Shown piece by piece: positions 9,916 through 19,292 of a stretch of 64,000 bases of DNA. Origin of the DNA: Paenibacillus graminis. GTDB taxonomy: Bacteria; Bacillota; Bacilli; Paenibacillales; Paenibacillaceae. The notes below the pieces were generated by a model, which saw only the letters and a program-made list of their open reading frames with translations, did not search any database and was not told the origin of the DNA. The translations under genes were made by a program, and so were the position numbers. Location: the NCBI RefSeq assembly GCF_000758705.1, contig NZ_CP009287.1, positions 2,480,001-2,544,000 on the forward strand, in the 5' to 3' direction. The first letter of the stretch is position 1. The number at the start of each line of letters is the position of its first letter.

Positions 9916-10805
9916 TATGCCTCGACCTCTCTTCGTTTGAAGACTGTCAGCTGGATGATCGTTACGACCAGCACAGCCACGAACAGGATAAGCGCTTTCG
10001 CGGTTCCGTATCCGTATAGATTATTCTGGAAGGTATCCCGGTAGATATCATAAGCGATACTGTAGGTAGTTCCTCCGGGACCGCCGCCGGTCAGCGACAG
10101 AATCACGTCGAATACCTTGATCGAGTTGGTCAGTGCCATAAAGACCGAGATCGTAATGGATGGTGCAAGCAGCGGCAGCGTGATGCTGAAGAATCTTCTC
10201 ATGGCTCCGGCACCGTCTACCGTGGCAGCTTCCTTAAGATCGTCAGGTACAGACTGCAGGCCCGCGATATAGATAACCAGGTAGAATCCGATTGACTGCC
10301 AGATGGAAACTCCCAGAATCGAGATGAATGCCAGCCCCGGCGTTCCCAGCCAGCTTAGTCCGAAGAACGACCAGCCTGTGCTTTCCCCGAGAGAGTTGAA
10401 GCCCTGCATGAAGATGAATTTCCAGATGAAGCCGACAATCACAAGGCTGAGAATGTAAGGGATGAAGAAGGCCGCTCTCAGCCAGGAGGTAGACTTCAGC
10501 TTCATATCGAGCAGGACGGCCAGCAGAATGGCCAGCACGTTGACGATTACAATGTAGAGCACCGCGTATTTGATCGTGAACCATGCGGAGCTGGAAAAGT
10601 TACTGTCTCCGGTAAAGATCTGCTGGAAATTATCCAGGCCGACGAATTTGGGATGTTTGGAGATTCCGTTCCACTTGGTCATGGAATACCGGATGGTCAT
10701 GACAAAAGGAATGTAGAACGCAACAGCGATACAGATTAGAACGGGGAGTGTGAACAGCCCGAAATCTAATTTCTCGCGCCATCTTCTGCCGAGTGTTTTT
10801 AACAT
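9915..10805 (-). CDS. Carbohydrate ABC transporter permease, MalF/UgpA-like
   Basis: First permease of the second CUT1 importer, 296 residues when started at the ATG at 10805, which has AGAGGTG upstream; a longer frame up to 10856 lacks a ribosome site. It has a short cytoplasmic N-terminus, six helices and the EAA loop (KEAATVDGAGA, then LPLLAPS). The gene shares its 190-base upstream region with the divergent histidine kinase gene, so the two promoters probably lie in one regulated intergenic region. A TATAAT-like box for the minus strand lies near 10895, without a convincing -35. Confidence 0.92.
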   Translation of the reverse strand: MLKTLGRRWREKLDFGLFTLPVLICIAVAFYIPFVMTIRYSMTKWNGISKHPKFVGLDNFQQIFTGDSNFSSSAWFTIKYAVLYIVIVNVLAILLAVLLDMKLKSTSWLRAAFFIPYILSLVIVGFIWKFIFMQGFNSLGESTGWSFFGLSWLGTPGLAFISILGVSIWQSIGFYLVIYIAGLQSVPDDLKEAATVDGAGAMRRFFSITLPLLAPSITISVFMALTNSIKVFDVILSLTGGGPGGTTYSIAYDIYRDTFQNNLYGYGTAKALILFVAVLVVTIIQLTVFKRREVEA

Positions 10806-10996
10806 GGATGCACCTCTTTTGGATTTATAGGGTGGAATCTGGTACTGGCTTGCCACACATAACCATTCCGGTTAGTCTATATTGTGTATTATAGAGCAGG
10901 CCCCTATACTCAAAAATGGATTTAAGAGTACAGTTAGGGGTAAAAAGGTGAACTGAACATTTACGTGTAATTTTTTGCTATAAGGAGGCCGGCATC

Positions 10997-12859
10997 ATCA
11001 AAAGAACCCTGTACAAGCTGTTTGAGCCTTTGCTGGAGCGGATTTCACGCCGTCTGGCGAACAAGCTGATTCTATTGTTCACGATCATTATTATTCTGGT
11101 CGTTGCCTCACTGACGTTCATTTCCTACGGGATGCTGCGCAAGGAATCGGTGAACAGCAGTATATCCAGCACACGCAGCAACCTGCTTTTGGTCGGCCGC
11201 AATCTGGAGAGTTATCTGGACGGGATCGCCCAGCTGTCGCTGCCGCAAATCTCGTATGACGAGTTCAATTACGCGATCCTGCATGAATCCGGGGACTATG
11301 CGTCCAAGATGTATGTGGAGGATTATTTGAAGAATCTCTATTATTCCCGCAAGGATCTGGAAGCGGTTTATCTGTATGTAATCAAGGAGCACAAATACTA
11401 TTTTGTCACCAAGGAGAACTATAATATTACCGTCCGGGTGGCCGAGCATCCGCCGATTGAGAATTTACCGTGGTATAAGCGGGCATTGGCCAGTCCCTTC
11501 AGCCGCTCGTATCAATCCTTTGTGAAGGAGCGCACTCCTGAGGAGCGCCAAGGCGATTACCCTATCAATACCGGCAAAAGCTTCATGGGCTATCACCGGC
11601 TACTGCGTTCAATTGTGACCCGGGAGCCGCAGGCAGTACTGTCCCTATACTTTAATTCCAGTGTGACCGATGAGATTATGAAGGATATTCCCTTTAGTGA
11701 CGGGGAGCATCTAATGTATATCAGTCCGGACAATGAGCCGTTTGCGGTCGATGACCGCGAATTTTACCGGAAGAGTGAAGAAGCGGGGCTGCTGGAGCAG
11801 CTGACCCCGGCCCAAGGCGGCCGCCTGACCTGGTCGGACAGTGAGCAGAAGTATCTGGTGATGTATGACATCAGCCAAAAAGAGGGCTGGAAACTTGTCA
11901 AGCCAATTCCCTACAAGCAGATTTATGAAGCGGCGACGACAACGCGCAAATGGAGCTATTCGGTCGGCCTGCTGTTCCTGATAGTGTCCGTGATTCTCGT
12001 CAGCTTCACCTCTAACCGAATTACCAGTCCCCTGAAGAATCTGTCGCTGCAGATGAAGCGCTTCAGTACCGGCAGCTTCGATGCCGAAGCCGCCGTAGAG
12101 GGCAATGACGAGATCGCCTACCTGTCCAGGCACTTCAACAAGATGGTAGAGAAGACGAACGAACTGATTAATGAACGGTACAAAATGAAGATTGTCGAGA
12201 AAAACGCTGTACTAAAAGCGCTGGAGGCGGAGATCAATCCGCATTTTCTCTATAATGCGCTGCAGGCGATTTCCACCAAAGCACTCAAAAACAACAATGA
12301 TGATATTGTTGAGATGGTGGACAATCTGGCACTCACCCTGAGGTACTGCATCAGCGGGAGGGATGTGGTGCAGGCCCGGGAGGAGCTGAAGCATATCGAA
12401 CGTTATCTGGCGCTGCAAAAAGCCCGCTTCGGCAGCCGTATGCAAGTGGAATACAACTGGAATGACAGTCTGCTGGAGCTGAGGATTCCCAAGCTGTCGA
12501 TTCAGACCCTGGTGGAAAACTGCATCAAGCACGCGCTGGAGAAGGTGTCCAGTACGGTTACCATCCGGATTGAAGCTCATATTACGCCTGCACACAGCGT
12601 CATTTCCGTGCTGGATGACGGGCCGGGGATTACGGAGGAACGGCTTCAGCAGGTGCTCAGTTCACTTGAGATCCAGTGGGAGGACCGCGGCGGAGGGGAG
12701 GCGGAAGAAGGGGACAGCGAGAGCATTGGACTGAAGAATCTGAATACACGCCTGAAGCTTTTATACGGAGAAGAAGCGGGGCTTATGATAACCAGCAATG
12801 AGCATGGAACACAAATGGATATGCGGTTACCGCGGGGAGGGCTGGGACAACATGTATAA
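10997..12859 (+). CDS. Sensor histidine kinase, YesM-type, with non-canonical start
   Basis: Membrane histidine kinase of about 620 residues. An N-terminal helix and an extracellular sensor of roughly 270 residues are followed by a second helix (near LLFLIVSVILVSF), a HAMP-like linker, NPHFLYN with the phospho-accepting His, and a HATPase domain (ENCIKHA, DDGPGI). The start is odd. AAGGAGG at 10982-10988 is followed, 8 bases on, by ATC (10997) and then Lys-Arg-Thr-Leu; no ATG, GTG or TTG exists in frame before the TTG at 11030, 41 bases from the RBS. A G-to-C change in the initiator is the simple reading. The gene overlaps the response regulator by 8 bases. It probably senses the sugar taken up by the flanking transporter. 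Confidence 0.88.
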   Translation: MKRTLYKLFEPLLERISRRLANKLILLFTIIIILVVASLTFISYGMLRKESVNSSISSTRSNLLLVGRNLESYLDGIAQLSLPQISYDEFNYAILHESGDYASKMYVEDYLKNLYYSRKDLEAVYLYVIKEHKYYFVTKENYNITVRVAEHPPIENLPWYKRALASPFSRSYQSFVKERTPEERQGDYPINTGKSFMGYHRLLRSIVTREPQAVLSLYFNSSVTDEIMKDIPFSDGEHLMYISPDNEPFAVDDREFYRKSEEAGLLEQLTPAQGGRLTWSDSEQKYLVMYDISQKEGWKLVKPIPYKQIYEAATTTRKWSYSVGLLFLIVSVILVSFTSNRITSPLKNLSLQMKRFSTGSFDAEAAVEGNDEIAYLSRHFNKMVEKTNELINERYKMKIVEKNAVLKALEAEINPHFLYNALQAISTKALKNNNDDIVEMVDNLALTLRYCISGRDVVQAREELKHIERYLALQKARFGSRMQVEYNWNDSLLELRIPKLSIQTLVENCIKHALEKVSSTVTIRIEAHITPAHSVISVLDDGPGITEERLQQVLSSLEIQWEDRGGGEAEEGDSESIGLKNLNTRLKLLYGEEAGLMITSNEHGTQMDMRLPRGGLGQHV

Positions 12860-14498
12860 AGTACTGATCATTGACGATGAAGAGCCGCTGCGCGAGGCCA
12901 TTAATATCTTAGGCGATTGGGAGGGCCTGGGCGTTGACCAGGTGCTGGAGGCGACAGACGGCAAGATGGGGCTGGAGATGCTCCGGAAGCATAAGATTGA
13001 TCTGGCGCTGGTAGATATGAAGATGCCCGAGCTGAACGGAAGCCAGCTGCTGCAGATTGCGGAACGTGAATTTCCCGATCTGCTGCTGATTGTGATCAGC
13101 GGCTACAATGATTTTGAATATACCCGGCAGGCCATCCGCTCCAAGGTGGTGGATTATTTGCTGAAGCCGGTGAACCGGAGTGATCTTAACAGTGCGCTGC
13201 GCAAAGCAGTCGATGTGCTGGAGGCCAAACGCAAGCGGGAAAGCGAGTTCATCAACCGGAACATCACCCTGAACATGTCCCTTCCGAAGCTGAAGGAGAA
13301 GATGTACCTGTCGATTATTGAACGCAGCTTCAAGAATCAGTCCAATGAAGCATTCCTTCCGCTGATTGGTGCGGACAAGCCGGGGAACCATTTCGCGGTA
13401 GGCGTTCTGCGGATGCTTAATTTGGAGCAGGTTCGCCGGGACCGGTTTCATGAGGACCGGGACTTGCTGCATTTTGCCGTCACCAATGTGATCAACGAGA
13501 ACAGCGACGGCCATTTTGAGTCGTTCAGCTTTGCCAGTCCGAGAAGCGAGCGGGAATTTATCGCTATTTTTACCTTGAAGGGCAGCTACGGGGAAGATGC
13601 GGCGTTTCTCTCGCTTCATCATATGAAGAAGACGGCCTCAACCCTGAAGGAGCTGTTCGGCATTCTTTGCGCGGGCGGTCTTGGACAACCGTACAGCGAT
13701 GTTACGGAGATTGCGCAGTCCTACGAGCTGGCTACAGCCACATTGGACGGGATTGATCTGCTGAGCCTGAAGGGCAGCACGGTTTCGAACAGCGGATATA
13801 CGAAATCCGCAGCCAAGGACAGCCCTACCCTGACAGGGCGGATGCCGCTGATCCGCAGCAGCCTGGAGAGCGGCAACGCAGGCCATGCCAAGAGCATTCT
13901 CAGTGATTTTACCCGCAAATGGAAATCCTCGGAGCATTTTAGCCTGGGTGAAGCAGACCGTACGATTCAGGAGTTTATTATTTTGCTGGGAGACATCGCT
14001 TTAGAGCTGGATGCGGTCCCGGAACGGCTGCGCCGCGGAAAAAGCAAAGGGCTGCGGGGGCTGGGCATCAGCAGTGATTTTGCCTCCTTTGGTGAGTTTG
14101 AGGCGGTGCTCAGCAGCATTCTGGATGTCTATGCGGGAGAAATCAGCAGATCGCTTGCCGGTGACCGGAGCAGTGTGCTGGAAAATATTAAAGCATACAT
14201 TGATAACCATTATTTCGAGAATATTAAAATATCGATGTTCACGGATAAATATTTCCTGAGCAGAGAATACTTGATGAAGCTGTTCAAGGGCCAGTACGGG
14301 TATGGCATTCATGAGTATGTGCAAAAGGTTAGAATGGACAAGGCCAAGGAGCTGCTGTCGGACCCGGCCCTCAAAATCCAGGATATTTCCGAGAGGCTGG
14401 GATATAAGGACAAGAACTATTTCAGCAAGGCGTTCCGCAACTACTATGACTGTTCGCCTTCTGAATTTCGGCTGCTGCTGACAGAGGGAGGAAAGTGA
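12852..14498 (+). CDS. Response regulator with AraC-type DNA-binding domain, YesN-like
   Basis: Cytoplasmic regulator of 548 residues, partner of the kinase whose stop codon it overlaps. The receiver domain has the acidic pair IDDEE, the phospho-acceptor Asp in LVDMKMP and the Lys in LLKPVN. The final 100 residues form two AraC-type helix-turn-helix motifs ending in a typical YKDKNYFSKAFRNYY...SPSEFR signature. The start at 12852 is preceded by GGGGAGGG; the longer frame from 12798 lies inside the kinase. It is expected to activate the downstream binding-protein gene and perhaps the divergent permeases. Confidence 0.9.
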   Translation: MYKVLIIDDEEPLREAINILGDWEGLGVDQVLEATDGKMGLEMLRKHKIDLALVDMKMPELNGSQLLQIAEREFPDLLLIVISGYNDFEYTRQAIRSKVVDYLLKPVNRSDLNSALRKAVDVLEAKRKRESEFINRNITLNMSLPKLKEKMYLSIIERSFKNQSNEAFLPLIGADKPGNHFAVGVLRMLNLEQVRRDRFHEDRDLLHFAVTNVINENSDGHFESFSFASPRSEREFIAIFTLKGSYGEDAAFLSLHHMKKTASTLKELFGILCAGGLGQPYSDVTEIAQSYELATATLDGIDLLSLKGSTVSNSGYTKSAAKDSPTLTGRMPLIRSSLESGNAGHAKSILSDFTRKWKSSEHFSLGEADRTIQEFIILLGDIALELDAVPERLRRGKSKGLRGLGISSDFASFGEFEAVLSSILDVYAGEISRSLAGDRSSVLENIKAYIDNHYFENIKISMFTDKYFLSREYLMKLFKGQYGYGIHEYVQKVRMDKAKELLSDPALKIQDISERLGYKDKNYFSKAFRNYYDCSPSEFRLLLTEGGK

Positions 14499-14620
14499 AA
14501 CGGTTACATCAGCCCACTTTTTTACCCTCAGAAGATCACTTATGTACATTCTTATCCTTTTTCTTTTTATTTAAAATAACACCAAGACCACAAGAAACAT
14601 AAGGAAAAGGGGGCAACATC

Positions 14621-15961
14621 ATGAAGGGAAAAAGAATTATGGCTCTATCCGCGAGCCTGCTGCTCGCAGGAGGGCTGCTGGCAGGATGTGGCGGGAATAA
14701 CAGCAATAATGCCGCTAACAACGCAGGCGGAACAAATGGAGGGACCAATACAGCTGCTCCGGCTACTGATTCAACCAAACCTGTTACGATTAATATGTTC
14801 ACGGCGTCTCCCGAGTACACCGATGCTTTTAACGCATATATTGCCGAATACAAAAAGGTTAAGCCGAATGTGACCATCAACCTGGAAATTATGCAGGCCG
14901 ACTACAATACAGTGCTGAAATCCAAAATTGCGGCCGGCAGCACCCCTGATGTTTTTCAGACTACGGCCGGCGGAGATATTGACACCTTTGCCGAATACAG
15001 TGCCGACCTGACCAATGAGCCGCTGGCAGCAGCGATGACGGATGCGGTCCGTTCCAATATGAGCTCCTCCGACGGCAAGGTGCTTGGACTTCCGGTCAAA
15101 GGCAACCTGTTCGTATTGATGTACAACAAGAAGCTGCTTGCCGATGCGGGCATTACCAGCATTCCAAAAACCACAGCCGAAATGGACGATGCCATTACCA
15201 AGCTGGAAGCCAAGGGAATTACACCGTTCGCCAATGCCTATAAAGAGTGGTGGGTCTGGAAGCACATCTTCCAGCACTTCGTGGATGCAGCCGCTACGGA
15301 CGCCGGAATTGACGCCAAGACACTTGTAGGCAAATTTATCGCCGGAGATACTACCTTCAAGGATCATCCGGTGCTGTACAACAATTTCTTCAACTTCATT
15401 GACACTACAGTAAAACACGGAACAGACAAGCCGCTGGAACGTGACAGCAATGCTGAAGTCAGCGACTTTGCCCTGGGCAAAGCGGCATTTATGACCGGTA
15501 AAGGCGCATGGGATGAAGAAGCCATCAAAAAAATCACCCCTGACTTCGATCTCGGCATCGCCGGATATCCGGTCAGCGACAAGCCGGAGCAATCGCAGAT
15601 TATTACCGGTGCCGATCAGGCGCTGCGCATTAACAAGGATTCCGCTGTAGCCGCACAGACCATTGAATTCTTCAACTGGCTGTATACTTCCGAATACGGA
15701 AAAAACTGGTTCTCCACGGTGGCCAAAGTCATTCCGCCAATCAAGGATGCTCCAATGCCTGACCTGCAAATGCCTAAGGAAATGGAAGAAATCCTCAAAA
15801 CCGAGAAATCCGGCGACCTGTCGGTCAACTATTCTCTGGATACCTTCCACCAGAAATTCGGCGAGCTGATGCAGGCATACATCGGCGGCAGCAAAACCAA
15901 GGATCAGGCCATCGACGAAATCCAAAAAGCCTGGATTCAATTCGGTTCCGCTGAACAATAA
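14621..15961 (+). CDS. Extracellular sugar-binding lipoprotein, MalE-like (CUT1)
   Basis: Solute-binding lipoprotein of 446 residues with a signal peptide and lipobox LAGC (Cys at about residue 23), followed by an Asn/Gly/Thr-rich linker. The MalE-type length matches MalF/MalG-like permeases, and the only such pair nearby is the divergent one at 9079-10805, so they very likely form one importer split over two strands. The gene follows its kinase/regulator pair by 122 bases and is closed by a strong terminator. The GH36 gene 380 bases further on points to alpha-galactosides as ligands, by context only. Confidence 0.92.
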   Translation: MKGKRIMALSASLLLAGGLLAGCGGNNSNNAANNAGGTNGGTNTAAPATDSTKPVTINMFTASPEYTDAFNAYIAEYKKVKPNVTINLEIMQADYNTVLKSKIAAGSTPDVFQTTAGGDIDTFAEYSADLTNEPLAAAMTDAVRSNMSSSDGKVLGLPVKGNLFVLMYNKKLLADAGITSIPKTTAEMDDAITKLEAKGITPFANAYKEWWVWKHIFQHFVDAAATDAGIDAKTLVGKFIAGDTTFKDHPVLYNNFFNFIDTTVKHGTDKPLERDSNAEVSDFALGKAAFMTGKGAWDEEAIKKITPDFDLGIAGYPVSDKPEQSQIITGADQALRINKDSAVAAQTIEFFNWLYTSEYGKNWFSTVAKVIPPIKDAPMPDLQMPKEMEEILKTEKSGDLSVNYSLDTFHQKFGELMQAYIGGSKTKDQAIDEIQKAWIQFGSAEQ

Positions 15962-15979
15962 ACCTGAATAGTTTCCATC

Positions 15980-16027
15980 CGGGACGGTCTCGAGGGTAAG
16001 ATTCTTTTACCGGAGGGGCCGTCCTTT
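15980..16027 (+). terminator. Rho-independent terminator after the binding-protein gene
   Basis: GGGACGG pairs with CCGTCC across an inner GGTAA/TTACC stem; a short T run follows. Confidence 0.75.
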
Positions 16028-16340
16028 GTATGTAACTATGGTTTTAATGGCCGTTGGCTCGTGAATGGTCGTAACTGCGTGGAATGTTTGGATTTCCGGC
16101 CGCTGTTTCTGCAGATTTACTGATTATACCGCCGTCCGCGGTTGAAATCCGCAGACAGCTTATGCTTTCGATGCGAGCTTTCCTGCGGAAAGCTTTCCGG
16201 CGGACGTGTTCGCTCCTCCAATTCCAAACTTCCCCTCCATTACTTCTTCCATTACGCAAAAGCTTTAAAATGTTCAATTACGAATACAAAAGACGCCTTA
16301 TAATCAGGAGAGACACCAACATTTGTCAGGAGGCCATAAA
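16028..16340. other. Intergenic block without a gene, with short inverted repeats
   Basis: The 313 bases between the terminator and the alpha-galactosidase hold no credible gene. The central part (about 16075-16255) is GC-rich with small inverted repeats (for example TCCGCGG/CCGCAG and CTGCGGAAAGCTTTCCGGCG), unlike the AT-rich stretch that follows. A TATAAT box at 16299-16304 may be the -10 of the alpha-galactosidase promoter, but no -35 is clear. Confidence 0.4.
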
Positions 16341-18440
16341 ATGATGGACAGCAAGCTCATTGAAATTGCCGAAAATGGACTTTATCTTACAATTGAAATT
16401 ACAGGGGAGCACGACGTCCGGCTGCTGCATTTTGGAGCAGCGCCTTTGCAGGACGGGGTGATCGCGGAGAAGAATAAACCGGGATTCCGGCTGCTGGAGC
16501 TGCAGCTCTCGGGAGAGGACCGGGATGAATATCACGGGCGTACGCACCGGGCCTCCTATCCGGGGCTGCGGATGGAATATGCAGGCCATAAGGACAGCAG
16601 AAATGCCCTTGGCCGCAAGCTGGAGATCTGTCTGGTTGATCCGGTCACCGGAATAAGAGCAGAGCAGCATCTGCAGTTCTATACGGGTGTGCAGACGGTC
16701 CGCTGCTGGACGGTGCTGAAGAATACAGGCACTGACGAAGCTGCCGTGGAATATGTATCGACCTTTGCGCTTACCGGAGTAGACAAAGAGGGCAGCGGCG
16801 GCCGCAACGACAAAATCGAGGTCACCATCGCCCACAGCGGCTGGCAAAGCGAGCTGCAATGGCGGACCTACCGACTGCCGGAGCTGGGCATGTCTCATCT
16901 GGCAGACCGCGGCTCCAAGCGTATCGCCGCCAGCAACACCGGCTCCTGGTCGGCGGCAGAGCTGCTGCCGATGGCGGTGCTGCACAACAAGGAGAGCGGG
17001 ACAAGCTTATTCTGGCAGATTGAGCACAACGGCTCCTGGCACTGGGAGCTGACGGATCAGTATGACCAGCTTACCCTGTTGGTTAGCGGGCCGACAGAGC
17101 ATGACAACCACTGGTGGCTGAAGCTGGCGCCTGGAGAGGAGTTCACCACGGTTCCGGTGGCTGTCGGCGCCGTGCAGGGCGGCTTCCAGGGCGCGGCTGA
17201 GCAGCTTACGGCCTACCGGCGGCTGATCCGCCGTCCTAATGAGGATAATGAGCTGCTGCGGATTATTTTCAACGACTATATGAACTGTCTGTGGGGCAGT
17301 CCCACGACCGGGAAGCTGCTGCCCCTGATTGATGCCGCCGCCGATGTGGGCTGCGAATATTTCTGCATCGACGCCGGCTGGTATGCGCCTGGAGAGTGGT
17401 GGGACGGCGTAGGGCAGTGGGAGCCATCTGCCGAGCGTTTCCCCGAGGGAATTAAATATGTGCTGGATTATATCCGCAGCAAAGGGATGATTCCCGGGCT
17501 CTGGCTGGAGCTGGAGGTCATGGGGATCAACAGTCCGAAGCTGGCCGAGACCGATGACAGCTGGTTCTTCATGCGCCACGGCAAGCGGGTCAAGGACCGC
17601 AGCCGCTATCAGCTGGATTACCGCAATCCCCGGGTGATCGCCCATGCGGACGGAGTGATTTCAAGATTGGTGGAGCAGTATGGTGTGGGCTATATTAAAA
17701 TGGACTACAACATCAACGCGGGCATCGGGACGGAAACGGATGCAGATAGTTTCGGAGACGGGCTGCTGCAGCATAACCGGGCATATCTGGCCTGGCTGGA
17801 CAGTATTTTTGCCCGTTACCCGAATCTCGTAATCGAGAACTGCTCCAGCGGCGGCATGCGCATGGACTATGCCATGCTCAGCCGGCACAGCATCCAGTCC
17901 ACCAGCGACCAGGAGGATTACGTGCAGTATGCGGCGATTGCCGCAGCTTCTCCGGCGGCTCTGACGCCGGAGCAATCGGCGGTGTGGTCCTACCCGCTGC
18001 GCGAGGGTGATGATGAAGAGGTTATCTTCAACATGGTCAATGCGCTGCTGCTCCGTGTGCACCAGAGCGGCCATCTCGCCGAGCTTGAGCCCCGGCGCAG
18101 GGAACTGGTGAAGGAAGCGCTGGATTATTACAAATCTATTCGTGCACATATCCCGCAGGCAACCGCCTTCTGGCCCTTGGGCCTGCCGGACAGTGAAGGC
18201 GAGTGGGTGAGCTTTGGCCTACGCCATGGCAATACCCGCTACCTGGCGGTCTGGCGGATTTCCGGAGAAGCAGCAGCAGTCAAGCTGCCGATTCCTGAGC
18301 TGCAAGGCCAGGGAGCAGAAGTGAGCTGCGCATATCCACAGCAGCATCATTCGGAATGGAGCTGGAGCCCGTCCGAGGGTGTGCTGACCGTCTCGATCCC
18401 GCAGGGCAAGACGGCCCGGCTGTTTGAGCTTCACGCTTAA
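16341..18440 (+). CDS. Alpha-galactosidase, GH36
   Basis: Cytoplasmic GH36 glycoside hydrolase of 699 residues that releases terminal alpha-1,6-galactose from melibiose, raffinose-type sugars or galactomannan oligomers. The family layout is complete: N-terminal beta-sandwich, a TIM barrel with YFCIDAGWYA, the nucleophile Asp in YIKMDYN, the signature IENCSSGGMRMD, the acid/base Asp in STSDQEDY, and a C-terminal beta-sheet domain. No signal peptide is present. The start at 16341 has CAGGAGG upstream. It stands alone between two terminators, after the binding protein of the split CUT1 transporter, whose imported sugars it probably hydrolyses. Confidence 0.93.
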   Translation: MMDSKLIEIAENGLYLTIEITGEHDVRLLHFGAAPLQDGVIAEKNKPGFRLLELQLSGEDRDEYHGRTHRASYPGLRMEYAGHKDSRNALGRKLEICLVDPVTGIRAEQHLQFYTGVQTVRCWTVLKNTGTDEAAVEYVSTFALTGVDKEGSGGRNDKIEVTIAHSGWQSELQWRTYRLPELGMSHLADRGSKRIAASNTGSWSAAELLPMAVLHNKESGTSLFWQIEHNGSWHWELTDQYDQLTLLVSGPTEHDNHWWLKLAPGEEFTTVPVAVGAVQGGFQGAAEQLTAYRRLIRRPNEDNELLRIIFNDYMNCLWGSPTTGKLLPLIDAAADVGCEYFCIDAGWYAPGEWWDGVGQWEPSAERFPEGIKYVLDYIRSKGMIPGLWLELEVMGINSPKLAETDDSWFFMRHGKRVKDRSRYQLDYRNPRVIAHADGVISRLVEQYGVGYIKMDYNINAGIGTETDADSFGDGLLQHNRAYLAWLDSIFARYPNLVIENCSSGGMRMDYAMLSRHSIQSTSDQEDYVQYAAIAAASPAALTPEQSAVWSYPLREGDDEEVIFNMVNALLLRVHQSGHLAELEPRRRELVKEALDYYKSIRAHIPQATAFWPLGLPDSEGEWVSFGLRHGNTRYLAVWRISGEAAAVKLPIPELQGQGAEVSCAYPQQHHSEWSWSPSEGVLTVSIPQGKTARLFELHA

Positions 18441-18482
18441 CATGCTGCTGGCAGGGCCAAACCAAATATTGAATTGCCGAAT

Positions 18483-18532
18483 CCCCCCTCCATCAGCAGA
18501 GAGATAGTCTTTGCTGATGGAGGGGTTTCTTA
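18483..18532 (+). terminator. Strong Rho-independent terminator after the alpha-galactosidase
   Basis: A 14-base-pair perfect stem, CCCCTCCATCAGCA against TGCTGATGGAGGGG, is followed by TTTCTT. Confidence 0.9.
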
Positions 18533-18641
18533 TTCTGTAAATATGTCTATTTAGCTTTGTAACCTCAATATTAATTTTATAAAAATAAAAACTGTTAATT
18601 GAAGCGGATTTTGGATAAAATAATGGTTGAATTTAATAATT

Positions 18642-18681
18642 TGTCGAATTTGCTCTAATCATCGTCGAATATTTTGTCGAT
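18642..18681. promoter_or_regulatory. Three putative Spo0A (0A) boxes upstream of abrB
   Basis: TGTCGAA occurs at 18642-18648 inside a perfect TTTGTCGAA context after one flanking base; CGTCGAA at 18663-18669 and TGTCGAT at 18675-18681 each differ by one base. Established knowledge: Spo0A binds TGTCGAA and represses abrB in Bacillus. The cluster lies 27 to 66 bases upstream of the -35 box identified here, further upstream than in B. subtilis, so it may control a second promoter or act at a distance. Confidence 0.5.
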
Positions 18682-18707
18682 AAATATCAAAAGATGTAGA
18701 AATAAAA

Positions 18708-18736
18708 TTGACAGGAAAGAACTAGCACTTTACAAT
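18708..18736 (+). promoter_or_regulatory. SigA-type promoter of abrB
   Basis: A perfect TTGACA, a 17-base spacer and TACAAT lie about 97 bases upstream of the abrB start codon, in an AT-rich region with no other gene. Confidence 0.7.
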
Positions 18737-18832
18737 GCAGATATAGGTTAATCATTTCTACTAATTAGAAGCATTGATAGCTTTTAACACCAAAGATTAT
18801 TTAAGGGTTATTTCAAGGGAGGATGCATAGTG

Positions 18833-19087
18833 ATGAAAGCAACAGGAATAGTAAGAAAAGTGGATGAACTGGGACGTATCGTGATTCCGATTGAACTGCG
18901 CAGAACGATGGGAATTGACATAAAAGACCCTCTCGAAATTTTTGTCGACGGTGAAAAAATTATTCTCAGAAAATATGAGCCTACCTGCATCTTCTCCGGC
19001 AGTGCAGAAAATCTCATTAACTTCAAAGGCAAAATGGTCAGCAAAGACGTGCTGGACGAATTGATTGCCAGCTTCGATCACGTATAA
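18833..19087 (+). CDS. abrB: AbrB-family transition state regulator
   Basis: Small DNA-binding protein of 84 residues. The N-terminal half is a SpoVT/AbrB swapped-hairpin domain with the signature GIVRKVDELGRIVIP and LRRTMGI; the C-terminal half resembles the AbrB/Abh multimerisation region (CIFSGSAENL). In Bacillus AbrB represses stationary-phase and sporulation genes during growth. I use the ATG at 18833, ten bases after AAGGGAGG; a GTG three bases earlier is possible. A consensus promoter and Spo0A-like boxes upstream support the abrB rather than abh assignment, though an Abh-type paralogue cannot be excluded. It is monocistronic. Confidence 0.88.
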   Translation: MKATGIVRKVDELGRIVIPIELRRTMGIDIKDPLEIFVDGEKIILRKYEPTCIFSGSAENLINFKGKMVSKDVLDELIASFDHV

Positions 19088-19292
19088 TCTCACCGGCATC
19101 CAGCGTTTTCTGACAGCGGGGACCCGAGGACGGACACCTTAACGGTGCTGCTCTCTGGTCCCTTTTATGTTTTGCCGTAAAAGACGGTACATAGACAATA
19201 CCTGCCAAAATCCTATATCATAGGGCTTATGATCAACGCATGCTGCCGGCAAGGCAGACATACAGAACACTACAGAAGGGCTGGGTCATTCC

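Noticed and set aside
14771..15958. A 395-codon minus-strand frame opposite the MalE-like gene
   Set aside because: It is antisense to a well-supported lipoprotein gene and has no recognisable protein features.
19088..19180. A terminator after abrB (GGGGACC...GGTCCCTTTT)
   Set aside because: The short stem spans a long loop with only a few T; too weak to list as a feature.
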